NCBI RefSeq assembly: GCF_000019725.1 | Contig: NC_010505.1 | Coordinates: 4,325,001-4,389,000, forward strand | Source of the DNA: Methylobacterium radiotolerans JCM 2831 | GTDB taxonomy: Bacteria > Pseudomonadota > Alphaproteobacteria > Rhizobiales > Beijerinckiaceae | DNA length: 64,000 nt | Direction of reading: 5' to 3' | In this document: one piece after another, positions 17,408-25,760 of the stretch | Layout: the number at the start of each line of letters is the position of its first letter | Position numbering within the stretch: the stretch's first letter is position 1 | Translations under genes and position numbers: made by a program | The notes under the pieces: generated by a model | Seen by the model: the letters and a program-made list of their open reading frames with translations, nothing else | Database searches by the model: none | Told to the model about the DNA's origin: nothing

Positions 17408-17813
17408 CTTGAGTCTCCTCCTCGCGCGTCGCTCCGCGGCGCGGCGAAACCGGTCCCTCTCGTGGGCCTGGCGAACGGCGTTGTCCGCTCAGGATCGCGT
17501 CACGGCGCAAGATTTGCACGGCCCGGAGCGGCTGGCAAGAGATTGCGGGCAAGTCATCGCAGAGCCTTCTCCAGCAACGCCCGCGGGAACAACAGATCTT
17601 TCCGCGGCTCGGGTGTTGAATACCGCATTCAGATGAATCCTGCCGTGCGGGGCGCCGTCCCAGGCGCGCGGGATCCGGACGCGTTGACCGCCGCGCCCGG
17701 GCGCGCTTAGACCTCCCGGCAGATCCGCCGGTCCCCGCGCGCGCGGGCCGTGCACGGCGCGCGCGCCGCCCGCACCCGCGGCGGAATATCTGCGAAAGGC
17801 TGCTCGGTACCCG
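17408..17813. other. Intergenic region upstream of mnmG
   Basis: 406 bases between the divergent 49-residue protein gene and mnmG. It must hold both promoters. A locally AT-richer stretch (about 17560-17640) is the likeliest promoter area for mnmG. I see no DnaA boxes, RNA gene, repeat or convincing ORF. Confidence 0.4.
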
Positions 17814-19715
17814 ATGCTCACCACCTCCTCCGCACGGTTCGACGTCGCGGTCGTCGGCGGCGGCCATGCCGGCGTCGAGGCCGCCGCCGCCGCCGCGCGC
17901 TGCGGCGCGCGCACCGCGCTGGTCACCCACGATCCCGCGACGATCGGCGCGATGTCCTGCAACCCGGCGATCGGCGGCCTCGGCAAGGGCCACCTCGTCC
18001 GCGAGGTCGATGCCCTGGACGGGCTGATGGGCCGAGTCGCCGACGCGGCCGGCATCCAGTTCCGCCTGCTCAACCGCCGCAAGGGACCGGCGGTGCGCGG
18101 TCCGCGCACCCAGGCCGACCGCAAGCTCTACGCGGCCGCCATGCAGACCGCCGTGGCCGAGACCGCCGGCCTCACCGTGGTCGCGGGCGCGTGCGAGGAT
18201 CTGGCCTTCGACGCTGAGGGCCGCCTCTGCGGCCTCGTCCTGGCGGACGGGCGGACCCTCGCCTGCGGCGCGGTGGTGCTGACCACCGGCACCTTCCTGC
18301 GCGGCCTGATCCATATCGGCGAGCGGCAGATCCCGGCGGGCCGCGTCGGCGAGGCGCCGGCGGTCGGGCTGGCCCAGACCCTCGAACGCCTCGGCCTCCG
18401 CCTCGGGCGCCTGAAGACCGGCACGCCCCCGCGCCTCGACGGGCGGACCATCGACTGGTCCGGCCTGGAGATGCAGGAGGCCGACGCCGAGCCGGTGCCG
18501 TTCTCGACGCTGACCGAGCGGATCACCAACCCGCAGATCCGCTGCGGCATCACCCGGACCACTCGGGCCGTCCACGACCTGATCCGCGCCAACCTGCACC
18601 GCTCGCCGATGTATTCCGGCGGCATCGCCAGCCGGGGCCCGCGCTACTGCCCGTCGATCGAGGACAAGGTGGTGCGCTTCGGCGACCGGGAGGGCCACCA
18701 GATTTTCCTGGAACCTGAAGGGCTCGACGATCCCACCATCTACCCGAACGGCATCTCGACGGCGCTGCCGGAGGCGGTGCAACGCGACCTCGTGCGGCTG
18801 ATCCCGGGCCTGGAGCGGGTCGAGATCCTGCGGCCGGGCTACGCCATCGAGTACGACTACGTCGATCCCCGGGAGCTCGATCTCGGCCTCCAGGTGAAGC
18901 GCCTGCCGGGCCTGTTCCTGGCCGGCCAGATCAACGGGACCACGGGCTACGAGGAGGCCGCCGGCCAGGGCCTGGTGGCCGGCCTCAACGCCGCCCGGCA
19001 CGCGGGCGGCCTCGGCATCGCGGGCTTCGACCGGGCCGAGTCGTATCTCGGCGTGATGATCGACGACCTCGTGACCCAGGGGGTCAGCGAGCCGTACCGG
19101 ATGTTCACCTCGCGCTCGGAGTACCGGCTGTCCCTGCGGGTCGACAACGCCGACGCCCGGCTGACGCCGCGCGGGATCGCGCTCGGCTGCGTCGGGGGAC
19201 ACCGGGCGGCCCAGTTCGCGGCCGGGCAGGCGGCGCTCGGCGCGGCCCGCGCCCGCCTCGACGCGGTGAGCCTGACGCCCAGCCAGGCCGCGCCCCACGG
19301 GATCAGCCTCAACCGCGACGGCATCCGCCGCACCGGCTTCCAGCTGCTCGCGTACCCGGAGATCGGATGGGCGGACTTGGCGGCGGTGTGGCCGGACCTG
19401 GCGGAGGTCCCCCCGCGGATCGCCGACCGGATGAAGACCGACGCGACCTACGCGGTCTACCTCGACCGCCAGAACGCCGACATCGCGGCCTTCCGCCGGG
19501 ACGAGGCGGTGCGCCTGCCGCCGGGGCTCGACTACGCGGCGATCAGCGGCCTCTCGAACGAGATGCGGGTGAAGCTCGAGACCGTGCGCCCCGGGACCCT
19601 GGGGCAGGCGGCCCGGATCGAGGGCGTCACCCCGGCGGCCCTCACCCTCCTGGCCGCCCACGCAAGGCGCGGCGCGCGCGCGCCGTCGGCCCCCGCGGAC
19701 CGGCACCCGGCATGA
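17814..19715 (+). CDS. mnmG: tRNA uridine-5-carboxymethylaminomethylation enzyme MnmG (GidA)
   Basis: 633 residues, full length. FAD-dependent partner of MnmE in wobble-uridine modification. The FAD motif GGGHAG is at 15-20. [23 protein letters not shown], the [11 protein letters not shown] block and the [23 protein letters not shown]-binding segment are family signatures. The C-terminal helical domain ends in a short disordered tail. First gene of mnmG-rsmG-parA-parB; its TGA overlaps the rsmG ATG (ATGA), so translation is coupled. Confidence 0.98.
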   Translation: MLTTSSARFDVAVVGGGHAGVEAAAAAARCGARTALVTHDPATIGAMSCNPAIGGLGKGHLVREVDALDGLMGRVADAAGIQFRLLNRRKGPAVRGPRTQADRKLYAAAMQTAVAETAGLTVVAGACEDLAFDAEGRLCGLVLADGRTLACGAVVLTTGTFLRGLIHIGERQIPAGRVGEAPAVGLAQTLERLGLRLGRLKTGTPPRLDGRTIDWSGLEMQEADAEPVPFSTLTERITNPQIRCGITRTTRAVHDLIRANLHRSPMYSGGIASRGPRYCPSIEDKVVRFGDREGHQIFLEPEGLDDPTIYPNGISTALPEAVQRDLVRLIPGLERVEILRPGYAIEYDYVDPRELDLGLQVKRLPGLFLAGQINGTTGYEEAAGQGLVAGLNAARHAGGLGIAGFDRAESYLGVMIDDLVTQGVSEPYRMFTSRSEYRLSLRVDNADARLTPRGIALGCVGGHRAAQFAAGQAALGAARARLDAVSLTPSQAAPHGISLNRDGIRRTGFQLLAYPEIGWADLAAVWPDLAEVPPRIADRMKTDATYAVYLDRQNADIAAFRRDEAVRLPPGLDYAAISGLSNEMRVKLETVRPGTLGQAARIEGVTPAALTLLAAHARRGARAPSAPADRHPA

Positions 19716-20347
19716 GCGACCCGGATCGCGCCCGTGTCCTGGCGGCGGCCGGTGTTTCACGTGAAACAGCGGAGCGGCTCGACCTCTACGTGGCGCAGCT
19801 GCGACGCTGGCAGCCCATCAAGAACCTCGTCGGCCCCGCGACCCTGACGGAGGTCTGGAGCCGCCATATCGACGACGCGCTGCAACTGCTCGACCTCGCG
19901 CCGGAGGCCCGCACGTGGCTCGATCTCGGCTCCGGGGCGGGCATCCCGGGCCTGATCCTGGCCATCGCCGGCCGGGAGCGCGGCGTCCGGGTCGACCTCG
20001 TGGAGAGCAACGCGCGCAAATGCGCCTTCCTCACCGAGACCGCCCGGCTGACCGAGGCCCCGGCCCGGGTGCGCAACGCGCGGATCGAGGCGGTGATCGG
20101 TGAGTACGGCGGGACCGACGTGGTCTGCGCCCGCGCCCTCGCCCCGATGACGCAGCTCCTCGCCTGGACCGAGCCTCTGTTGAAAACGGGCACCACCGGC
20201 CTGTTTCCGAAGGGGCGGGACGTACAAGCCGAATTGACCCAGGCCGGCGCGCAGTGGAGAGTCGTTAACGACCTCGTGCCGAGCCGGACCGATTCCGAAG
20301 CCCGGATCGTGCGCGTCACTGCCCTCGCCGCCCCGAGCCACCGATGA
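19712..20347 (+). CDS. rsmG: 16S rRNA (guanine527-N7)-methyltransferase RsmG (GidB)
   Basis: 211 residues. Methylates G527 of 16S rRNA using SAM. The SAM motif [11 protein letters not shown] is at 70-80, preceded by the family block [27 protein letters not shown] overlaps join it to mnmG before and parA after. Codons 14-19 (G-V-S-R-E-T) contain a perfect parS site, so this stretch serves both as coding sequence and as a ParB-binding site. Confidence 0.97.
   Translation: MSDPDRARVLAAAGVSRETAERLDLYVAQLRRWQPIKNLVGPATLTEVWSRHIDDALQLLDLAPEARTWLDLGSGAGIPGLILAIAGRERGVRVDLVESNARKCAFLTETARLTEAPARVRNARIEAVIGEYGGTDVVCARALAPMTQLLAWTEPLLKTGTTGLFPKGRDVQAELTQAGAQWRVVNDLVPSRTDSEARIVRVTALAAPSHR
19753..19768. 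other. parS: parS centromere site 2, perfect
   Basis: TGTTTCACGTGAAACA, a perfect 16-bp palindrome identical to the bacterial parS consensus, inside the 5' part of rsmG and about 0.6 kb before parA. Probably the main ParB nucleation site here. Confidence 0.93.
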
Positions 20348-21201
20348 GCGAAGCGATCCTCGGCGATCCCGCCGACCGGTCCATGGATTCATCCATGCGA
20401 CGCCCTCTGCGCGTGCTGGCGCTCGCCAACCAGAAGGGCGGCGTCGGCAAGACCACGACGGCGATCAACCTCGGCACCGCCCTGGCGGCGATCGGCGAGG
20501 ACGTGCTGGTGATCGACCTCGACCCGCAGGGCAACGCCTCCACGGGCCTCGGGATCGACCGCGCCAAGCGCCGGGTCTCGACCTACGAGGTCATGGCCGG
20601 CGAGGCCTCCCTGGCGCAGGCCGTGGTTCCCACCGCCGTGCCGCGGCTGTCGCTGGCGCCTTCGACCATGGACCTCCTCGGCCTGGAGCTGGAGCTGGCC
20701 ACCCTCCCCGACCGGGCGCACCGGCTGCGCGGCGTCCTGAAGAGCCTGACCCAGGCGCCGAGCCTGAGCCGGATCAGCTACGTCCTGATCGACTGCCCGC
20801 CCTCGCTCAACCTGCTGACCATCAACGCGCTGGCGGCCGCCGACGCGGTGCTGGTGCCGCTGCAGTGCGAGTTCTTCGCCCTGGAGGGCCTCAGCCAGCT
20901 GCTGCGCACCGTCGAGCAGGTCCGCGGCGCCCTGAACCCGAAGCTGACGATCCAGGGCATCGTGCTGACGATGTTCGACCCGCGCAACAACCTCTCCGCC
21001 CAGGTCGTGGCGGACGTGCGCGGGTTCATGGGCGACAAGGTCTACGAGACCGTGATCCCCCGCAATGTCCGGATCTCCGAGGCGCCCTCGCACGGCAAGC
21101 CGGCGCTGCTGTACGACCTGAAATGCGCCGGCAGTCAGGCCTACCTGCGCCTCGCCTCGGAGGTGATCCAGCGCGAGGGCCGGGTTCCGGCCGCGGCCTG
21201 A
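20344..21201 (+). CDS. parA: Chromosome-partitioning ATPase ParA (Soj)
   Basis: 285 residues. Walker-type ATPase that moves ParB-parS complexes over the nucleoid. The deviant Walker A KGGVGKTT is at 31-38, the A' motif VIDLDPQGNAS follows and the Walker B is LIDCPPSLNLLT. The start overlaps the rsmG stop (ATGA). The N-terminal 20 residues before the Walker A strand are variable. parB follows after 61 bases. Confidence 0.97.
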   Translation: MSEAILGDPADRSMDSSMRRPLRVLALANQKGGVGKTTTAINLGTALAAIGEDVLVIDLDPQGNASTGLGIDRAKRRVSTYEVMAGEASLAQAVVPTAVPRLSLAPSTMDLLGLELELATLPDRAHRLRGVLKSLTQAPSLSRISYVLIDCPPSLNLLTINALAAADAVLVPLQCEFFALEGLSQLLRTVEQVRGALNPKLTIQGIVLTMFDPRNNLSAQVVADVRGFMGDKVYETVIPRNVRISEAPSHGKPALLYDLKCAGSQAYLRLASEVIQREGRVPAAA

Positions 21202-21262
21202 CGGATTTGAGTCCCCCTCCCGGTACGAGGGGCGAGTGTGGAGCGTGACACGGGTGGCGATC

Positions 21263-22156
21263 ATGGCGGAGGAGGGGGCGAAGCCTCGACTGGGGCGCGG
21301 GCTCGCGGCGCTGATCGGTGACTTCAACGAGGCCGGCCGCGCCTCGGCCAAGGCCGAGGAGCAGCGCAGGGTCCAGATCGAGTTCCTGCGCGCCAACCCG
21401 CGCAACCCGCGCCGGAGCTTCGCCGAGACGGAGCTGTCCGAGCTGGCGGCCTCGATCGGTCAGCGGGGCATCATCCAGCCGATCGTGGTCCGCCCGATCG
21501 GCGACGTGCCCGGGACCTACGAGATCGTGGCCGGCGAGCGGCGCTGGCGGGCCGCCCAGCGCGCCGGCCTCGACGAGGTGCCGGTGGTGGTGGTCGAGAT
21601 CGACGACCGCGGCTCGCTGGAATTCGCCATCCTGGAGAACGTCCAGCGCACCGACCTCAACGCGATCGAGGAGGCGTCCGGGTACGAGCGCCTGATGAAG
21701 GATTTCTCGTACACCCAGAAGGAGCTGGCCGAGATCCTGGGCAAGAGCCGCAGCCACCTCGCCAACACGCTCCGGCTGCTCAACCTGCCGCTGTCCGTGC
21801 AGGAGCGGGTCACCGCCGGCGAGCTGACCGCCGGCCACGCCCGCGCGCTGCTGGCCGTGCGCGATCCCGAGGCGACGGCGCGCCGCGTCGTGGCCGAGAG
21901 CCTGTCGGTCCGGGACGTGGAGGCCATCGCCTCCGCGGAGGCTGCCCCGGCCGAGACGCCGCGCCCGGGGCGCCCGCGCCTCTCGGCCGAGCGCCCCGCG
22001 ACGGTGCGCGACCTGGAGCTGCGGATCCACCGGGCGCTCGGCGTCCCGGTCTCCTACAAGCCGAAGGACGCCGATTCGGGCGAGATCCGCATCCGTTACG
22101 AGACCCAGGACGAGCTGCAGGCCCTGCTCAACCGGTTCAAGGTCTCGGACGCCTGA
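21263..22156 (+). CDS. parB: Chromosome-partitioning protein ParB (Spo0J)
   Basis: 297 residues. Binds parS and spreads as a CTP-dependent clamp. N-terminal PRLGRGLAALIG is the conserved ParA-contact segment. The CTPase motif GERRWR begins at 91. A helix-turn-helix (QKELAEILGKSRSHLANTLRLL) reads parS, and a C-terminal dimerisation domain ends FKVSDA. ATG 21263 is preferred to an in-frame GTG at 21236 because it begins the conserved protein. Three candidate target sites are in this window. Confidence 0.97.
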   Translation: MAEEGAKPRLGRGLAALIGDFNEAGRASAKAEEQRRVQIEFLRANPRNPRRSFAETELSELAASIGQRGIIQPIVVRPIGDVPGTYEIVAGERRWRAAQRAGLDEVPVVVVEIDDRGSLEFAILENVQRTDLNAIEEASGYERLMKDFSYTQKELAEILGKSRSHLANTLRLLNLPLSVQERVTAGELTAGHARALLAVRDPEATARRVVAESLSVRDVEAIASAEAAPAETPRPGRPRLSAERPATVRDLELRIHRALGVPVSYKPKDADSGEIRIRYETQDELQALLNRFKVSDA

Positions 22157-22196
22157 GGCGGCGCCGTCGGCGCCCCGTAGAGCGGAGGAGCGGAGC

Positions 22197-22931
22197 TTGG
22201 CCGAGCAGGGCGGCGCGGCGGCGCGGAAGTTCGACGCCGACCGGGCCGGGGCGTACGCGCAGCAGAGCCGGATCGCCCTGGCGGGCTACGACGCCTGCCA
22301 CGAGCTCGCCGCCTGCATGCTCGCCGCCGCCCTGGGTCGCGGCGCGCCCGCGCGGCTGCTGGTCGTCGGCGCGGGCGGGGGCGGCACGGAGATCGTCACC
22401 GCGGCGGCCCTCGAGCCGGCCTGGCGCTTCACCGCCGTCGACCCCTCCAGCGCCATGATGGACCTGACGGTCGCGCGGCTGGAGCGGGACGGACTCGCCG
22501 ACCGGACCGAGATCGTCCGCGGCCCGGTGGAGGCACTCCCCCGCGACGCGACCTACGACGCCGCGACCCTGATCGGCGTGCTCCACCATCTGCCGGGCGA
22601 CGCGGAGAAGCGGGCGATCCTGCACGCCATCGCCGGACACCTGAGGCCGGGGGCGCCCCTGGTGCTCGCCGGCAACCACTACGCCTACGCGAGCCAGCCC
22701 CTGCTCCTGGCGGCCTGGGGCGAGCGCTGGCGCCAGCAGGGCGCCGGCGCCGACGAGATCGAGGCCCGGCGCGGGAAGATCCTGCAGGGCGCCGACCCGC
22801 CCCACTCCGAGGAGGCCGTCGCGGACCTGCTGGATGCCGCCGGCTTCGGGACGCCGACCCGCTTCTTCTCCAGCCTGTTCTGGGGCGCGTGGCTCGCGCG
22901 CCGCCGTGCCGGGGGCGCGGACGGCGCCTGA
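22197..22931 (+). CDS. Class I SAM-dependent methyltransferase
   Basis: 244 residues from a TTG with GGAGCGGAGC upstream. Rossmann-type SAM fold: the glycine-rich loop VVGAGGGGTEI (about 56-66), acidic DPSSAM at the end of strand 2, and a LIGVLHHLPGD motif near strand 4. The substrate is unknown. It follows parB by 40 bases on the same strand and its end is six bases from the convergent holA stop. Confidence 0.85.
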   Translation: MAEQGGAAARKFDADRAGAYAQQSRIALAGYDACHELAACMLAAALGRGAPARLLVVGAGGGGTEIVTAAALEPAWRFTAVDPSSAMMDLTVARLERDGLADRTEIVRGPVEALPRDATYDAATLIGVLHHLPGDAEKRAILHAIAGHLRPGAPLVLAGNHYAYASQPLLLAAWGERWRQQGAGADEIEARRGKILQGADPPHSEEAVADLLDAAGFGTPTRFFSSLFWGAWLARRRAGGADGA

Positions 22932-22937
22932 GCCCGG

Positions 22938-23975
22938 CTAGCGCCGCCGCCGCGCCCCCGCCTCCGCGACCCGCAGGAGGGCCGCCGAGGCCAGCGCGTG
23001 GGCCAGGTCGGGCTCGGCCCGCCGGCAGGCGAGGACGGCCTCCTGCAGGGCCGCGACGGCCTGGCGGAGGGTGCCGGGCGGCCACGCGCCGAGCTGGCCC
23101 TCGATGCTGGCCTTGCGCTTGAAATGCAGGCCCCGCCAGGTCGCGGCCATCATGGCGGGCGTCTTCTCGGGATTGTCGAGGCGGGTGGTGAGCAGTGTCA
23201 GGGCGTGCCGCAGCGCCGAGCCCAGCACCACGCCCGGATCGAGGCCCTCGTGCCGGAAGCGGCGGTAGTCGCGCTCCACCGCCTCGCGGCGGCCGTCGAA
23301 GGCGGCGTCGATCAGGGTGTTGAGCACGCTCGCCGCGACGTCGCTGGTGACGGCCTCGACGTGCTCGAGGGTCACGGTCTTGTCCCCCTCCCCCGCGGCG
23401 TAGAGGGCGAGCTTCTCGATCTCCATCAGGCTCGCGCGACGGTCGCCGCCGAGGCTGCGGGCCAGGACCTCCCGGGCGGCGCGGTCGATGCGCAGGCCGC
23501 GCTCCTGGAGGGTGCGCTCGATCAGGTCCGAGAGGGTCCGCTCGTCGTCGGCGTAGCAGGGGATCGCGAGCGCCTTCGGCGAGCGCTCGCAGAGGGCGCG
23601 GAGCGGGTTGTTCTTGGCGAGGTCGCCGGCCTCCACCACGATGCGGGCGTCGGCGACGGTCGCGCCCAGCACCGCCTCGACGGCGGGCGCGTAGTTGCGC
23701 GTGCCGGGCCGGACCCAGATCGACCGGCGGCCGCCGAACAGGCCCATCGTCCCGGCCTCGTCGCACAGCCGGCCCGGATCGGCGGCCAGGGCGTCGCCGT
23801 CGATCCGCACCAGCGCGAACGGATCGGCCGGATCGTCGACGAAATCCTCGGCGAGCTTCCGGGCCCGCTCGGTCACCAGACCGGTATCCGGCCCGAAGAC
23901 CAGGATGACGGGGATGCGCGGATCGGGCCCGCGCCGGATCAGCCCCTCGATCTCGCCGGCCTTGACTGCCGTCAC
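22938..23975 (-). CDS. holA: DNA polymerase III delta subunit
   Basis: 345 residues. Opens the beta clamp in the replicative clamp loader. Recognised by FGPDTGLVTERARKLA near the N-terminus, the ADPGRLCDEAGTMGLFGGRR block, the degenerate P-loop-free AAA-like core and the C-terminal collar domain (LVGVL-type helices replaced here by GSALRHALTLLTTRL). It lies six bases downstream of lptE, so the two form an operon. In relatives leuS often precedes this pair; here leuS is 11 kb away. Confidence 0.92.
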   Translation of the reverse strand: MTAVKAGEIEGLIRRGPDPRIPVILVFGPDTGLVTERARKLAEDFVDDPADPFALVRIDGDALAADPGRLCDEAGTMGLFGGRRSIWVRPGTRNYAPAVEAVLGATVADARIVVEAGDLAKNNPLRALCERSPKALAIPCYADDERTLSDLIERTLQERGLRIDRAAREVLARSLGGDRRASLMEIEKLALYAAGEGDKTVTLEHVEAVTSDVAASVLNTLIDAAFDGRREAVERDYRRFRHEGLDPGVVLGSALRHALTLLTTRLDNPEKTPAMMAATWRGLHFKRKASIEGQLGAWPPGTLRQAVAALQEAVLACRRAEPDLAHALASAALLRVAEAGARRRR

Positions 23976-23981
23976 GTCGGG

Positions 23982-24527
23982 TTACGGCTTCGTCGAGAGC
24001 ACGGCCGCGAGGCGGCTCTTGATCTGATCGGACAGCACGCTCGCCAGCCGGATCTCGGCGTCCCGCGCCGCCCGCTGGCTGGCGAAGCGCTGGACCGAGC
24101 GGTCGTAGGTCGCGGTCGAGGTGGCGACACCCTCGGTGTAGACCTTGGTGCCGGCCATGTCCTCCAGGCTGTACTTGATGTTGGCCACCAGGGTGCCGGC
24201 CTCGGCGCGGCCCGTGGTGGACGAGACGATCGGGGTCTGCACGATCTCGGAGCCCGAGAGCTTGAGCCGGTAGCGCTTGGTCGCCGGATGGCCGGACCCG
24301 TCGAGGTCGAAGACCAGCTCGCTGCGCAGGTAGTGGCCGAGGCGCTCCTGGCCCTGGGCCATCGCCACGTCGTCGACCTGCACCGAGGCGAGCAGCGCCT
24401 GGACGGATTCTCCCGAGGCGGTCGGCCCGTAGAGCGGCCGGAAGCAGGCCGAGAGGCTCAGCGCCAGGCCCGTCGCGCAGGCGAGGCGGGCGATACGCCC
24501 CGCGATGGAAACTCCCGAACCCACCAT
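23982..24527 (-). CDS. lptE: LPS-assembly lipoprotein LptE
   Basis: 181 residues. Plug lipoprotein of the LptD outer-membrane translocon for lipopolysaccharide. The signal peptide ends in the lipobox LSAC with Cys28 as the acylated residue, followed by FRPLYGP, typical of alphaproteobacterial LptE. The rest is the LptE alpha-beta domain. Start at ATG 24527. Operon with holA. Confidence 0.9.
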   Translation of the reverse strand: MVGSGVSIAGRIARLACATGLALSLSACFRPLYGPTASGESVQALLASVQVDDVAMAQGQERLGHYLRSELVFDLDGSGHPATKRYRLKLSGSEIVQTPIVSSTTGRAEAGTLVANIKYSLEDMAGTKVYTEGVATSTATYDRSVQRFASQRAARDAEIRLASVLSDQIKSRLAAVLSTKP

Positions 24528-24693
24528 CCGCCGTCGTTCCGCCCCTGCCTGTCGGATCGTTCTAGCGCGGACACGGCGTGCCGCGCCACGACGCTACGGG
24601 GCAAACGTTACGATTCCTCTGCGGCAAGAGCGTGATCGTCCCGTTTCCGACCGTGAGGCCGCGGAGCGCCGGAGCGCCGGGGGGTGGCGACGC

Positions 24694-25653
24694 CTAGGCG
24701 ATCGCCGCGAGGTAGGCCGAGACCGTGACGATGGCCAGCACGGTGGAGGCCAGCACCACGGTGGCGGTCAGGTCGGCCTCGCGCCGGTAGAACTCGGCCA
24801 GCATGAACGGCCCGGTGCCGGTGGGGAGGGCGGACATGAGCACGGCGGTGTGGAGCAGGAGCGGGGGCAGGTCGAACAGGTAGCGGCCGAGGCCGTAGGC
24901 CAGGAGCGGGTGGAGCGCGAGCTTCAGGCCGACGAGCAGCGCGGCGGTGCGCCCCTGCCCGCCCCCGGTGTGGCGGGCCTGGGCCAGGAACAGGCCGAGC
25001 GCCACCAGGGCGCAGGGCGCCGCCGCGCCGCCGAGGAGCTTCAGGAACGTGGCCACCGCCTCCGGCACGGTCAGCCCGGCGCTCGGCACCAGGGCGCCCA
25101 GCGCCGGCGCCACCAGCAGCGGGTTGCGCACGAGGGAGCGGATAACCGTCCACCAGACCGGCCGGCGGGCCCCGCCGCCGCGGCCCGTGGCGGCCGCCTC
25201 GCGCCGCAGACCGGTCTCGATCAGCACGATCGCCACCGCGAACACGCCGCAGACCGTGAGGATCGCCGCCACCGTGGTGGGCGCGAGCGCCTCCGGCCCG
25301 AAGGCGACCAGCGCCAGCGGGAAGCCCATGAAGCCGGTATTGGCGTAGCCGGCGTTGAGGCCGTCGACCGCGGCGTCGGCCAGCGGCCGCCCCGCCCCGC
25401 GCCGGATCATCACGGTGAGGCCGAAGACCGCGAGGCTGCTGAGCCCGAAGGCGCCGATGAAGCCGGGCTTCCAGATGGCGCTCCAGTGGGCGTGCGCGGT
25501 CACGTCGAACAGGAGCGCCGGCAGGGCCAGGAAGACCACGAACCGGTTGAGCTCGGTGGTGGCGGCGGCCCCGAGCACCCCGATCCGCCGCGTCAGCCAG
25601 CCGGCGAAGATCAGCGCGAAGATCGGCAGCACGACCAGCAGGGTCGAGAGCAT
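24694..25653 (-). CDS. AEC (auxin efflux carrier) family transporter
   Basis: 319 residues with about ten hydrophobic segments in two halves of five, separated by a basic cytoplasmic loop (ETGLRREAAATGRGGG, about 146-160). Conserved family features are the N-terminal IFAGWLTRRIGVL, the NAGYANTGFMGFPL element with its Asn-Gly kink and the ALPTGTGPFMLAEFY element near the end. Family members export organic acids or similar small molecules; the substrate is unknown here. Monocistronic. Confidence 0.9.
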   Translation of the reverse strand: MLSTLLVVLPIFALIFAGWLTRRIGVLGAAATTELNRFVVFLALPALLFDVTAHAHWSAIWKPGFIGAFGLSSLAVFGLTVMIRRGAGRPLADAAVDGLNAGYANTGFMGFPLALVAFGPEALAPTTVAAILTVCGVFAVAIVLIETGLRREAAATGRGGGARRPVWWTVIRSLVRNPLLVAPALGALVPSAGLTVPEAVATFLKLLGGAAAPCALVALGLFLAQARHTGGGQGRTAALLVGLKLALHPLLAYGLGRYLFDLPPLLLHTAVLMSALPTGTGPFMLAEFYRREADLTATVVLASTVLAIVTVSAYLAAIA

Positions 25654-25760
25654 GGCGGGTCCGGGTCGGAGGACGATGCTCCGGCCTTAGGACGGTTTCC
25701 GATCCCGGCTCCAGTGCCGCGGACGGGGACCTGCCATGCCGCGGCCCCCGCCCCCGCAAA

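Noticed and set aside
16692..19760. 1022-codon open frame on the minus strand across mnmG
   Set aside because: Antisense of mnmG; no motifs and no ribosome binding site of note.
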